Under the pieces are notes generated by a model. That model saw nothing but the letters and a program-made list of their open reading frames with translations. It was not told where the DNA came from and ran no database searches. A stretch of 37,070 nt of DNA from an uncultured Prevotellaceae bacterium (lineage in GTDB: Bacteria; Bacteroidota; Bacteroidia; Bacteroidales; Bacteroidaceae), in assembly GCA_946540735.1 (NCBI GenBank), contig CAMNIN010000041.1, positions 1 through 37,070 of the forward strand, written 5' to 3'. Shown in pieces: positions 28,643 to 37,037 of the stretch. Every line of letters starts with the position of its first letter. The first letter of the stretch is position 1. Both the position numbers and the translations under genes were made by a program.

Positions 28643-29776
28643 ATGAAGAAGATTATTTTTGCATTTATGGCATTCGTAAGTGCGTTGGCAACAACCGCTC
28701 AACCCATCTACGATTTTCAAGTGAAAGATGATGTCGGACAGAAGGTCTCATTGTCGGATTACCGCGGCAAAGTGCTGCTCATCGTCAATACAGCCACACG
28801 CTGTGGCTTCACGCCTCAATACAAGGAACTGGAGGCCTTGTATGAGAAATACACCAAGGATGGTTTTGAGATTCTTGATTTCCCTTGCAACCAGTTTGGC
28901 CAGCAAGCACCAGGCACGATCCAGGAGATACATGAATATTGCATGGCCAATTTCGACATCCGCTTCCCGCAATTCGACAAGATTGATGTGAATGGTGCGG
29001 ACGCCGCTCCTTTGTTCACCTATCTGAAATCCCAGAAAGGATTTGGCGGTTTCGATTTGAATGACAAGACAGGCAAACTGCTCGACGACATGATGCGGAA
29101 GAGAGATGCCAAATACGCCGAGTCATCCGACATCAAGTGGAATTTCACGAAGTTTCTCGTATCACGAGACGGTCGTGTGATCAGTCGTTTTGAACCGACG
29201 GCACCAATGAGTGAGGTGGAGTCTGCGGTACAGATGCAATTGAATCCTGTTCTGAGCAGTATCATGGCGCGTCGGTCGGTCAGGAAATATCTTGACAAAC
29301 CTGTGGAGCACGAGAAGTTGGAACTGATAGCCAAATGTGGAATCAACGCCCCAAGCGGCATGAATGGCCAGCCTTGGCAGATCCGTATCGTGGAAGACCA
29401 GAATTTGATTTCCGATGTGACAGAGGTGTATAAGAAAGCCAATCCCGCACAGGTGGAGCGTGATAAGGGTTTCAAGAACATGTTCCGCAATGCTCCCAAT
29501 CTGATTTGTGTCTGCACCCCCGCCAACGGTGGATTGCTTGATGCGGGTATGCTGGCCGAGAACATGATGCTTGCTGCACAGTCGATGGGCCTTGGAACCT
29601 GTTGCCTTGGTGGTCCCGTGAGGTTTTTGAACGCCAACGCTGATGCCCGTTTCTTCCTCGACAGGCTTGATATTCCTGAGGGCTACCAACTGTGCTACAT
29701 CCTTGCCATAGGTTATCCTGACGAAAGTCCTGAAGCCAAACCAAGGGATGCTTCGAAAGTGAAATATATCAAATAG
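28643..29776 (+). CDS. Exported glutathione peroxidase-nitroreductase fusion
   Basis: A 377-residue protein. A signal peptide (MKKIIFAFMAFVSALATTAQ) suggests export. Residues about 22-195 are a glutathione peroxidase-family domain with peroxidatic Cys54 (TATRCGFTPQY), Gln88 (FPCNQFGQQ) and Trp166-Asn167 (KWNFTKF). The enzyme uses Cys, not selenocysteine. Residues about 203-377 are a nitroreductase-family FMN domain (ARRSVRKYLDKPV, NAPSGMNGQPWQIRIVED, GLGTCCLGG, LAIGYPDESP). Peroxidases of this family usually take electrons from thioredoxin-like partners; the fused flavin domain could act as internal electron source or in a separate reduction (inference). How an exported flavoprotein would get FMN and NAD(P)H is unclear. 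Confidence 0.88.
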   Translation: MKKIIFAFMAFVSALATTAQPIYDFQVKDDVGQKVSLSDYRGKVLLIVNTATRCGFTPQYKELEALYEKYTKDGFEILDFPCNQFGQQAPGTIQEIHEYCMANFDIRFPQFDKIDVNGADAAPLFTYLKSQKGFGGFDLNDKTGKLLDDMMRKRDAKYAESSDIKWNFTKFLVSRDGRVISRFEPTAPMSEVESAVQMQLNPVLSSIMARRSVRKYLDKPVEHEKLELIAKCGINAPSGMNGQPWQIRIVEDQNLISDVTEVYKKANPAQVERDKGFKNMFRNAPNLICVCTPANGGLLDAGMLAENMMLAAQSMGLGTCCLGGPVRFLNANADARFFLDRLDIPEGYQLCYILAIGYPDESPEAKPRDASKVKYIK

Positions 29777-29794
29777 CAAAGACCTTGTGAGGAC

Positions 29795-30319
29795 TTATCG
29801 GTGCTCACCGATGATTTTCTCCATCCAGATCATGTCATACCATCTGTCGAATTTCTTTCCGCACTGATGGAAATGCGCCACTTTGGTATAACCAAGACGT
29901 TCATGGAAACGGACGCTGTCGAGCGTGAGGTATTCATCTTCGGGGTCAATGTATGAGATACAGGCATTCATGTTGAGGATGCCCTGATCTCGGAGAGATT
30001 GCTCCAACACCTCATGCAGACACCTTCCGATTCCATGACGTTTTTGTTGGGTATCGACGTAAATAGAGGTTTCCACCGCCCATTGGTATGCCGCCCTCGG
30101 TTTAAACACGCTGGCATAGGCATAGCCTACGATGCTGCCGTGGGTTTCGGCGACGATCCAGGGATAGGTCTGCTGGATATGGACGATTCGACTGCGGAAC
30201 TCATCGAGTGAGGGCACGGCATATTCGAAAGTGATGGCTGTCTTCTCAACATAGGGCGCATAGATGGCCAACATCTGTCCGGCATCCTCAATTCTCGCTT
30301 TTCTCAAATGGATTTCCAT
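29795..30319 (-). CDS. GNAT N-acetyltransferase, phosphinothricin acetyltransferase-like
   Basis: A 174-residue cytoplasmic enzyme transferring acetyl from acetyl-CoA. The N-terminal IRKARIEDAG-type start (here LRKARIEDAG), TAITFEY, the ETSIYVD strand and the acetyl-CoA motif QQKRHGIGRCL are in order. ERLGYTKVAHFHQCGKKF, ending with a WYDMIWM segment, is typical of the PAT/YncA branch. That branch acts on amino-acid-like substrates, including methionine sulfoximine or phosphinothricin; the substrate here is not known. About 135 nt of non-coding sequence separate it from the upstream Memo-AMMECR1 gene. Confidence 0.88.
   Translation of the reverse strand: MEIHLRKARIEDAGQMLAIYAPYVEKTAITFEYAVPSLDEFRSRIVHIQQTYPWIVAETHGSIVGYAYASVFKPRAAYQWAVETSIYVDTQQKRHGIGRCLHEVLEQSLRDQGILNMNACISYIDPEDEYLTLDSVRFHERLGYTKVAHFHQCGKKFDRWYDMIWMEKIIGEHR
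29797..29812 (+). terminator. Palindrome after GPx-nitroreductase, possible weak terminator
   Basis: ATCGGTGCTCACCGAT is a perfect 16-nt palindrome, 20 nt after the fusion gene's stop and followed by GATTTTC on the plus strand. It overlaps the last codons of the converging acetyltransferase gene. The T tract is short, so termination is uncertain. Confidence 0.3.
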
Positions 30320-30454
30320 ATTCCCATCAATTAATCATTCAAGTTTGTACTCAATATCTGATAATGCGTGTCACTTCGTGTCATCACCAACGGTCGTTAT
30401 ATCCAAGATTCCGCATACTTGCACAAGTTGGGTAAATCAGTAAGACAAAGCCTG

Positions 30455-31933
30455 TCAAAAGACAATAGCCTCATAAACATACAGCTCGGCATCTCGCCAT
30501 CCGTCCCAGCCTAAGCCCGCCTTGTCTTGTGAGCAATGGCCTACGAATTGTTCTTTTGTCCAATTCACTTCATCGGCCACTTGTGGCAGGAATGTGCCGC
30601 TGCGACTGCCTTTCTTGATGTATATGCCATGACGGTGAAGCTGGAATTCATCCAGCGAATGGATACGACGTCGTGGTGTGAGCACGGAGATCTCCACCTG
30701 GATGTCACGAAGTTCGTCTCTTCTCAAACGCGGAAACCTTGGGTCTTCGAATGCGGCGGCTTGAGCCATCTCTTTCACCAATTCATCGAGTGGAACATCT
30801 TCGCCGAAATAACCGACACAACCTCTCAGTTGGCCTCGTTTGGTGAGCGTGACAAAAACGCCACATTTCCGGCGCAGGGAAGGAGAAACCTGGGGCGCTG
30901 GTTTGGCAGATGCCCCTAAGGCCGAACGGATGCTCTCGAGGGCAATATTCTTCAATGTCGCCTTTTCTTCCTCCGACAAGGAAAAAGAGGCTTGTTTCAT
31001 TCCCTTAGCGACAGTGTTCCGATACACGGCAAAGGCGTGGTACCCCACTACCCTGTCATGACCATGGCGATCGGCATCACCAGAATTCTGATACAGCAGA
31101 TGTTCGATTTTGGATTGTTGATCCAGCATGAGCATGAGTGTGATGATGCCATATTCACCGCAAGCACTCGTTTCCAAGTTCCGCATCCCACTCCTGGCAT
31201 TGCGTTCCACCACATTGATGAATTGTTCCACATCCCCTGAAAGAATGGCCTTTTTCGTTGCCTCATCCACCTTGCAGGCATCAGAATAGGATGGATAGTG
31301 CGAGAAATCGCTGCTGATCACAAACAGGTTGTCGTCGTTGTAATAGGGTTTCAGGACATCAGCTATTCTTTTGAGCTGATCCCATTTATTGGTGCTGATC
31401 ACTATAGGTACGATAGGTGGCACGACCTGCAGACGGCGTTGCAGGAATGGAAGTTGCACTTCTATGCTATGCTCCCTGTCGTGGGCTTTCTCTTCATAAG
31501 CGAACACATGGTCGGAGGCGATCAACTGCCGGCCGGTCTCACGGTCGACACTCACTTTTCCCAACGGTGTCTGATAATAATCGACCGCCACATTGACAGA
31601 GGCTCCGTCAAGCCATTCATAATGGCTCGGACCAAGGAGGAATATCCGTTTGTAGTGTCGTGCGGGATTCAAACGCTTATAGGAAGCGGCAGCTACGTTG
31701 CCCGAGAAGAAATAGCCTGCGTGGGGCACGATTACAGCGGCTAAGTCACCATAGGTTTCTGGCTCGGGGTGATTGTTGAGGAAGCTGTCCACCTCCTCAC
31801 TCAAGAGATCTGGATCGCTTTCATAGAATCTGTCCGCTTGAGTGGCAGGCCTGACAATGGCTTCGGGGTGGATTTTGTCGTGAGTCATAGCAGGTATCAT
31901 CAGCAATATAATGATTAGGAGGAGTGACAACAT
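30455..31933 (-). CDS. Memo-AMMECR1 fusion (AmmeMemoRadiSam proteins B and A)
   Basis: A 492-residue fusion. Residues about 25-305 are a Memo-like domain with putative metal ligands His71 (VPHAGYFFSG), His104 (LGPSHYEW) and Cys258 (ETSACGEYG). Residues about 320-492 are an AMMECR1 domain with KCGVFVTLTK and the hallmark LRGCVG (369-374). In many prokaryotes these two domains go with a radical-SAM protein (the AmmeMemoRadiSam set), whose biochemical role is unknown. That partner is not in this window. The first 16 residues are very hydrophobic and could be a signal anchor; a later ATG at 31888 would remove them. The longer start overlaps tcdA by 19 nt, which suggests coupling. Confidence 0.87.
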   Translation of the reverse strand: MLSLLLIIILLMIPAMTHDKIHPEAIVRPATQADRFYESDPDLLSEEVDSFLNNHPEPETYGDLAAVIVPHAGYFFSGNVAAASYKRLNPARHYKRIFLLGPSHYEWLDGASVNVAVDYYQTPLGKVSVDRETGRQLIASDHVFAYEEKAHDREHSIEVQLPFLQRRLQVVPPIVPIVISTNKWDQLKRIADVLKPYYNDDNLFVISSDFSHYPSYSDACKVDEATKKAILSGDVEQFINVVERNARSGMRNLETSACGEYGIITLMLMLDQQSKIEHLLYQNSGDADRHGHDRVVGYHAFAVYRNTVAKGMKQASFSLSEEEKATLKNIALESIRSALGASAKPAPQVSPSLRRKCGVFVTLTKRGQLRGCVGYFGEDVPLDELVKEMAQAAAFEDPRFPRLRRDELRDIQVEISVLTPRRRIHSLDEFQLHRHGIYIKKGSRSGTFLPQVADEVNWTKEQFVGHCSQDKAGLGWDGWRDAELYVYEAIVF

Positions 31934-32694
31934 TCACTTGTATCGGTTAGGGGTAAATCTTCGCTTTCACGGGGATGCGTGAGATCAGTCGTAGTACGGA
32001 CCACGTCTTGGATGACAAGTCCTGCGAGTGTAAATCCAAAAACTGCGGTGATATGCGACAATGATCCGTTTGCCTTGTCGGCCGACGGCATCTTGTTCTT
32101 GAGCAGTTCGTCGGAGAAGACACATTTGAATTTTCGTTTTGGGAACGACCCTTCGTGCTTGAATCGATTGCGCAGGGCACGTGCCAAGGGATCGCCGTGA
32201 ACTTTCCAGAATTCGCCCACTTGGATGCGTGTCGGATCGAGTTTCAATGCTGCTCCCATCGACGAAAACAGGCGCGCATGGGTCTGGCATGTGCGGAGAA
32301 TCAACTCGGCTTTATCCTTCAAAGAATCAATGGCGTCAATGACATAATCATAGCTGCCTAAATCGAAGTCCTCCGCTGTTTCTCTATTGAACACCTGATA
32401 CAAAGCCGTGATCTCTGCGGAGGGATTGATATCTGCCAGTCTTTGTCGGAGGGTGTCCACTTTCACGCAACCGATGGTCTTGTTCGTTGCCATCAGTTGC
32501 CTGTTGATATTCGATGCGCAGACCTTATCATTGTCGACAATGGTCAAATGGGTCAGACCTGTGCGGATCAGGCATTCAGCGCACCATGATCCTACACCAC
32601 CGACACCGAAGATGATCACACGGACCTCTGTGAGTCGTTTCATCGCTGCTTCACCCAGAAGCAACTGGCTCCTGCAAAATTGGTTCTCTTCCAT
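31915..32694 (-). CDS. tcdA: tRNA threonylcarbamoyladenosine dehydratase
   Basis: A 259-residue E1-like (ThiF/MoeB fold) enzyme that cyclises t6A at position 37 of tRNAs to ct6A using ATP. The nucleotide-binding loop GVGGVGSWCAE (30-40), VDNDKVCASNINRQL and DYVIDAIDSLKDKAEL are typical. FSSMGAALKLDPTRI and GDPLARALRNRFK separate it from ThiF and MoeB proper. The length matches E. coli TcdA. Its end overlaps the start of the Memo-AMMECR1 gene; a functional link is not known. Confidence 0.92.
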   Translation of the reverse strand: MEENQFCRSQLLLGEAAMKRLTEVRVIIFGVGGVGSWCAECLIRTGLTHLTIVDNDKVCASNINRQLMATNKTIGCVKVDTLRQRLADINPSAEITALYQVFNRETAEDFDLGSYDYVIDAIDSLKDKAELILRTCQTHARLFSSMGAALKLDPTRIQVGEFWKVHGDPLARALRNRFKHEGSFPKRKFKCVFSDELLKNKMPSADKANGSLSHITAVFGFTLAGLVIQDVVRTTTDLTHPRESEDLPLTDTSECCHSS

Positions 32695-32794
32695 GATTTA
32701 TTTTTCCCGTTATTACCTTATATATCATAACGAGAAACTTCTTACCATATTGTTAATTTTCCCGATTTTAGAAAAATATCTTGGCTTTTGTTGT

Positions 32795-32821
32795 TAGTTT
32801 TGCAAATTCGTTGTATTTTTG
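32795..32821 (+). promoter_or_regulatory. Two candidate -7 elements upstream of the dcu gene
   Basis: TAGTTTTG (32795-32802) and TATTTTTG (32814-32821) both match TAnnTTTG. For the second, TTTG at 32787-32790 is 23 nt away; the first has no exact -33 partner. Leaders would be about 50-70 nt. Confidence 0.45.
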
Positions 32822-32874
32822 CAACCAAACCGATGAAATGAAAAACATTTTTAATCATAAACGAATACAATACT

Positions 32875-34320
32875 ATGGATTTTTCAATGATTATTGAGCT
32901 GCTCATTGTATTGGGAGCTCTGTGGGTGGGTTCACGTTACGGAAGCCTTGCCCTTGGTGCCATTTCAGGCATCGGATTGGCGTTGCTGGTCTTCGGATTC
33001 GGATTAAAGCCTGGCTCTCCGCCAACCGACGTGATTTATATCATTATTGCTGCCGTGACCTGTGCTGGCATCATGCAAGCCTCTGGTGGTATGGACTGGT
33101 TGATACAGTTAGCTGAGAAAATGCTGCGTAAGCATCCAGATTACATCACTTTCCTTGCACCGATCACCACCTTTTTCCTCACAGTCCTTGTTGGCACCGG
33201 CCATGTGGTCTACACCATCATGCCGATTATCTGCGACATTGCCTTGAAGAAAGGCATCCGGCCGGAGCGTCCTTGTGGTGTGGCCTCTATCGCATCACAG
33301 GTCGGTATCACTTGCTCTCCTATCGCCGCTGCCGTGGTGGCATTCGTCACCATCTCCAATGCCAATGGTTATGATATCACCATTCCCAAAGTGCTGATGG
33401 TTTCCATCCCCGCATGTCTGTGCGGTCTGATCGCTGCTGCAGCAGCTTCCTATCATCGAGGCCTCGATCTCGACAAAGATCCCAAGTTCCAGGCCAAGAT
33501 CAAGGATCCCGAGCAATATAAATATATCTATGGCAGCAATGCCACAACTCTCGATAAGGAGATTCCCCAATCAGCCAAGAATGCCGTGTTTATTTTCCTC
33601 GGTGCTTTGGCTGTCATCGTGTTCTTTGCTATTTTCCAGGATTTGCTGCCTGGCTATGATACGGTGAAAGCGATCAAAGGAGCTGGTGATGTACAGTTGG
33701 CTGAAGGCGCCAGCCTCTCAGCTGCAAAATTGGCGGATGCTGGTGTCGTGCTTGATGGTGTGACGGAAAAGAGTACGTCATTGTTGAAGATGAATCTCGT
33801 GATTCAGATTGTCATGATCACTGCTGCTGCTCTGATGATCATTTTCTGCAAAGCACAGCCGAAGAAAGCCGTCGCAGGACCGGTGTGGCAGTCTGGCATG
33901 GTCGCTGTGGTCGCTATCTATGGTATCGCCTGGTTGGCAGACACCTATTTCTCTAACCACATGACAGAGATGCAGACAATGCTCGAAAGCGTTGTGGAGC
34001 AATATCCGTGGTCTATCGCCTTTGTATTCTTCATGGTTTCTGTGCTTATCAATTCTCAGGGCGCGGTTGTCGTGGCCATGCTGCCTCTGGCTTACAAACT
34101 TGGCATACCTGGTCCGATACTTCTTGGTGTGCTCCCCTCGGTGTATGGCTACTTCTTCATCCCCAATTACCCCAGTGATATCGCCACCGTGAACTTCGAC
34201 CGTTCGGGAACGACCGTGATCGGCAAATACTTGCTCAACCACTCGTTTATGATGCCTGGATTGATCTGTGTGACCGTTTCTACGATCGTGGCCTACTTGA
34301 TTACGTTACTATTCTATTGA
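32875..34320 (+). CDS. dcuB: Anaerobic C4-dicarboxylate transporter, DcuA/DcuB family
   Basis: A 481-residue membrane protein with about 10-12 helices, expected to exchange fumarate, malate or aspartate for succinate. Family stretches are GSRYGSLALGAISGIGLALLV, MQASGGMDWLIQLAEKMLR, LVGTGHVVYTIMPI and FFIPNYPSDIATVNFDRSGTT. An extra loop of roughly 45 residues around 270-315 (rich in Ala, Gly and Asp) sits mid-protein. DcuA and DcuB cannot be told apart here, so the symbol is provisional. With maeB and nqr in the same window it fits fumarate respiration. A strong terminator follows. Confidence 0.9.
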   Translation: MDFSMIIELLIVLGALWVGSRYGSLALGAISGIGLALLVFGFGLKPGSPPTDVIYIIIAAVTCAGIMQASGGMDWLIQLAEKMLRKHPDYITFLAPITTFFLTVLVGTGHVVYTIMPIICDIALKKGIRPERPCGVASIASQVGITCSPIAAAVVAFVTISNANGYDITIPKVLMVSIPACLCGLIAAAAASYHRGLDLDKDPKFQAKIKDPEQYKYIYGSNATTLDKEIPQSAKNAVFIFLGALAVIVFFAIFQDLLPGYDTVKAIKGAGDVQLAEGASLSAAKLADAGVVLDGVTEKSTSLLKMNLVIQIVMITAAALMIIFCKAQPKKAVAGPVWQSGMVAVVAIYGIAWLADTYFSNHMTEMQTMLESVVEQYPWSIAFVFFMVSVLINSQGAVVVAMLPLAYKLGIPGPILLGVLPSVYGYFFIPNYPSDIATVNFDRSGTTVIGKYLLNHSFMMPGLICVTVSTIVAYLITLLFY

Positions 34321-34328
34321 TGAGAGGT

Positions 34329-34370
34329 TAATAAAAAAAGCGGTGTGTAAAAACACCGCTTTTTTTATTA
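34329..34370. terminator. Bidirectional intrinsic terminator after dcu
   Basis: Arms of 18 nt (34329-34346 and 34353-34370) are perfectly complementary around a 6-nt loop. A GC-rich core is flanked by seven A and seven T, so each strand shows a stem followed by a U tract. It lies between the converging dcu and YkvA-family genes. Confidence 0.9.
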
Positions 34371-34384
34371 GAATGATATCACTG

Positions 34385-34792
34385 TCAACTGGGGTTATTG
34401 TCAAATTTTCCTTTGATGAAATCCTCCACTTCCGACAATTCATCCTCATCAAACCATTCCGCAAGCTTCTCCTTGGATTTCACCTTTACCTCCTCGGGCA
34501 CATCAACCCAGATTTTATTGATGACATAGACAAGCACCGTGAGGTCGTCGGTCAGCCCTACTATGGGGATGGCATCAGGAAGAGCATCGAAAGGACTGAT
34601 CAGATAGCCCAATGCGCCAACGATAATAGCCTTGTCCTTTACAGAAACATCCTTGCTCTGCAATGTATAGAACAGCACAAGAGCCGCATAGACCAACTTG
34701 GCTCCTGCTCTTTTGGCGATCCTTGATATTTTCTCCACAAATCCTTTAGCAGAGAATTTATCCGAATAAGACATGAAATCGGGTAATTCCAT
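34385..34792 (-). CDS. YkvA family (DUF1232) membrane protein
   Basis: A 135-residue protein. The DUF1232 core is clear: KAIIVGALGYLISPFDALPD followed by IPIVGLTDDLTVL, with a hydrophobic segment before it (KLVYAALVLFYTL). Members are small membrane-associated proteins of unknown function. The last 30 residues are acidic. The start at 34792 is preferred because a more upstream ATG (34819) lies within the -7 element of its promoter. Confidence 0.85.
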   Translation of the reverse strand: MELPDFMSYSDKFSAKGFVEKISRIAKRAGAKLVYAALVLFYTLQSKDVSVKDKAIIVGALGYLISPFDALPDAIPIVGLTDDLTVLVYVINKIWVDVPEEVKVKSKEKLAEWFDEDELSEVEDFIKGKFDNNPS

Positions 34793-34816
34793 CTTTCTGA
34801 TTTTTTGAAAACGCGA

Positions 34817-34848
34817 CAAAATTACGCTTTTTTTTGAATTATACCAAA
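34817..34848 (-). promoter_or_regulatory. Promoter of the YkvA-family gene
   Basis: On the minus strand, TTTG (34848-34845) and TAATTTTG (34824-34817) are 20 nt apart, a full match to the Bacteroidota promoter. The transcript would start near 34810, about 20 nt before the ATG. Confidence 0.7.
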
Positions 34849-34853
34849 TTTAA

Positions 34854-34885
34854 TTTGCAATTAACAACTTTTTGGTGTAACTTCG
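34854..34885 (+). promoter_or_regulatory. Promoter of the small membrane protein gene
   Basis: TTTG at 34854-34857 and TAACTTCG at 34878-34885 (one mismatch to TAnnTTTG) are 20 nt apart. The -33 element stands 5 nt from that of the divergent YkvA-family promoter, so both compete for the same DNA face. Confidence 0.55.
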
Positions 34886-34903
34886 CATAAAAATGTATGA
34901 GAT

Positions 34904-35296
34904 ATGGAACAGATTTTAGATGACATGGAACATCGGGTGCGCAAAGTGATCGCTGAGCACCGTGATACCCCAGGATTCCCGAACATCAATGATTATGGCG
35001 TCACAGAAGAAGATTTTGATGACTACATGTTTTACAAGCAGGCCATCATAGATGACGTGGACTCTCTCCGCAAGAAATACACCATCTATTCTACGATTTT
35101 CATTATACCCTTTGTGGTCATTGCCTTCTTTAAGACGACGGTGACCAATGTCCTCATTGCGCTGGGGTGCGGATTCATTTTATGCGGTATCTATTACATC
35201 ATCACCATTATTATCAACCGCGTGCGGATGAGCCGTCTCAACAATGAGTCTATCGAGCGATACATCGCCGATGTCATGAAATATCAACAGGGATAG
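34904..35296 (+). CDS. Small two-helix membrane protein, function unknown
   Basis: A 130-residue protein. The first 58 residues are charged and mostly acidic (EEDFDDYMFYKQAIIDDVD), followed by two transmembrane helices at about 59-77 and 82-105 and a short basic-then-polar tail. I do not recognise a family. It has a plausible promoter and leader. Its last 13 nt overlap the end of the converging YihY-family gene. Confidence 0.7.
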   Translation: MEQILDDMEHRVRKVIAEHRDTPGFPNINDYGVTEEDFDDYMFYKQAIIDDVDSLRKKYTIYSTIFIIPFVVIAFFKTTVTNVLIALGCGFILCGIYYIITIIINRVRMSRLNNESIERYIADVMKYQQG

Positions 35297-36603
35297 AGGT
35301 CGCTCACCTTCACATCTCGCAATTGTTTGAGATAATCTTGCCGGATCCTGAACACTTTCTCCCAATGCGCTGACCTGAACTGCTTGAGGTCTACTGTATC
35401 AACGGTCCATCCACCGACCGTCTCCAGCCGATCCACCATCACTCCCAATGTGATGTTGGCGGTATCTTCTGCGGGCATGTAGGCTTTAGTCTTGTCTTTG
35501 TCGCCACCCGTTACGTCGATCACGAGTTGGGCTTTCTCAAGCTTGTAAAGTAAACTGGAGACGATGTGAGTGGGTATTCCCGTAGCTGTCTTCAGTTGAA
35601 GAGGCGTAGAGGGTTTATCCCCCTGCTCGAACTTCTTGCATATCACGCTCAACAGCAAGGCTGAGAGCATGATGTTGTACTTCTGTCCGATATGGGTGTT
35701 GTAAGGCAGGAGTGATAATTGTTCAAGATTTTGATTGGTATAGCAAAGTTGCACCCCAAAGAGGCAGATTGTCCATGACAGTTGCAGCCAGAGCATGAAC
35801 AACGGGAGAGCGGCGAACGACCCGTAGATGGCATTGTAGCTGGTCACCCAGACTTGGGAGTGAATATAGAAGAGCTGCAGCAACTGCATGGCAACGCCGG
35901 CCAGGATTCCAGGCCACAAAGCACTGGTGAACTTAACCTTGGTGTTGGGCATCAGCATATAGACCAGGATGAAAATCAGCGACATGACAACATAAGGCGC
36001 CACTTTGATCAACAAACTGATGACCGGAGCAACCAATTCGCCCAATTGACCGGATGTGGTGGTCACAAAGATAGAAACACCTGAAATCAGGACAATCACA
36101 ATAGGCAGGAGGAAGAAAAAGGCAACATAATCGAGCACCGTTCTCATGATGCCCCTTGATGTCTTCACATTCCAAATGTCATTAAATGTGTTTTCGATAT
36201 TGCTGATCAGCATGATAACCGTGTAGAGCATCACCAAAAGACCGAAACCGAGGATGATCCCGCTCTTCACGTTCACAAGGTAAGAATTGACGAAACCGAT
36301 GATCACTTCCGCCACCTGGGGCTGGCTGGACAGTATGTTGCGAAACCAAGTCTCAATATGTATAGAGAAGCCGAATCCTCTGGCAATGGCAAAAACCACA
36401 GCCACCATAGGCACAAGGGCCATCATGGTGGAGAAAGACAATGCCGCCGATGACCTCATGATTCTCGTATCAGTGAAAGCCCTGATAGCCAGAAGAATTG
36501 TCCTCATCACATTGACGAGGAAGAACATCGGACGGGAGAGTTCTTCCCGTTTGATGTGCCAAATGCCGTATTTGAAGAACCTGATAATGCCCTTGAAGGT
36601 CAT
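35284..36603 (-). CDS. YihY/BrkB family membrane protein with C-terminal winged-helix-like domain
   Basis: A 439-residue protein. Residues about 35-300 are the YihY/BrkB membrane domain with six helices (SAALSFSTMMALVPMVAVVFAI, YNAIYGSFAALPLFMLWLQLSW). The family was once called ribonuclease BN, which is now considered wrong; its function is unknown. From about 325 a soluble domain follows: FEQGDKPSTPLQLKTATGIP and VSSLLYKLEKAQLV look like a winged helix of the Rrf2/MarR kind. The ATG at 36603 is used; a longer frame would enter the RNase P RNA gene about 27 nt upstream. Confidence 0.87.
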   Translation of the reverse strand: MTFKGIIRFFKYGIWHIKREELSRPMFFLVNVMRTILLAIRAFTDTRIMRSSAALSFSTMMALVPMVAVVFAIARGFGFSIHIETWFRNILSSQPQVAEVIIGFVNSYLVNVKSGIILGFGLLVMLYTVIMLISNIENTFNDIWNVKTSRGIMRTVLDYVAFFFLLPIVIVLISGVSIFVTTTSGQLGELVAPVISLLIKVAPYVVMSLIFILVYMLMPNTKVKFTSALWPGILAGVAMQLLQLFYIHSQVWVTSYNAIYGSFAALPLFMLWLQLSWTICLFGVQLCYTNQNLEQLSLLPYNTHIGQKYNIMLSALLLSVICKKFEQGDKPSTPLQLKTATGIPTHIVSSLLYKLEKAQLVIDVTGGDKDKTKAYMPAEDTANITLGVMVDRLETVGGWTVDTVDLKQFRSAHWEKVFRIRQDYLKQLRDVKVSDLYPC

Positions 36604-36629
36604 GACATGATACGTTGAAAACAAAGAAA

Positions 36630-36999
36630 GAAGCAGACCTCCTGTAAGCCGGGTTCTGTCAACCATGATAGCATGGCGTGCCTGTCATTTATCTACGCCA
36701 CAAGTCACCCCGTGGCTCCAGCGTTCTACCCTCCATCGGAATGAGTCGGGCGGGCAACCCTCAGACGATGGTATACGCGAACTTGCAGCTCCCAGCGGGC
36801 ACAGCCCGGTGATCACCCACCGGCTGGTGGTCTCTTACACCACCTTCTCACCCTTACCTGCCGAAGCAGGCGGTTGTTTTCTTCTGCCTGAGCCTGCTGT
36901 CACCAACAGCTTCCATTTTCAGAAGTGGGACGCCCTATGCTGCCCGGACTTTCCTCTCGCACCTGAATCAGCGCCAGCGACAAGCCGGAGATCTGCTTC
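36630..36999 (-). ncRNA. rnpB: RNase P RNA (bacterial class A)
   Basis: Read on the minus strand the sequence has the hallmarks of the catalytic RNA that removes tRNA 5' leaders. GAGGAAAGTCCGGGC lies near the 5' end, AGGGTGAGAAGGTGGTGTAAGAGACCACC is in the middle, and AGAACCCGGCTTACAG is near the 3' end. The terminal helix P1 is formed by GAAGCAGATCTCC (36999-36987) and GGAGGTCTGCTTC (36642-36630). The size of about 370 nt fits. Ends are set by P1 and may be off by a few bases. A good promoter precedes it. Confidence 0.95.
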
Positions 37000-37006
37000 C
37001 AGCCTG

Positions 37007-37037
37007 CAAAGTTATAAAAAAACACTGACGTTACAAA
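37007..37037 (-). promoter_or_regulatory. Promoter of rnpB
   Basis: On the minus strand, TTTG (37037-37034) and TAACTTTG (37014-37007) are 19 nt apart, an exact match to the Bacteroidota consensus. Transcription would begin just at the 5' end of the RNase P RNA. Confidence 0.75.

Noticed and set aside
36604..36666. N-terminal extension of the YihY-family protein
   Set aside because: It would run into the 3' end of the RNase P RNA; the ATG at 36603 gives a typical start.
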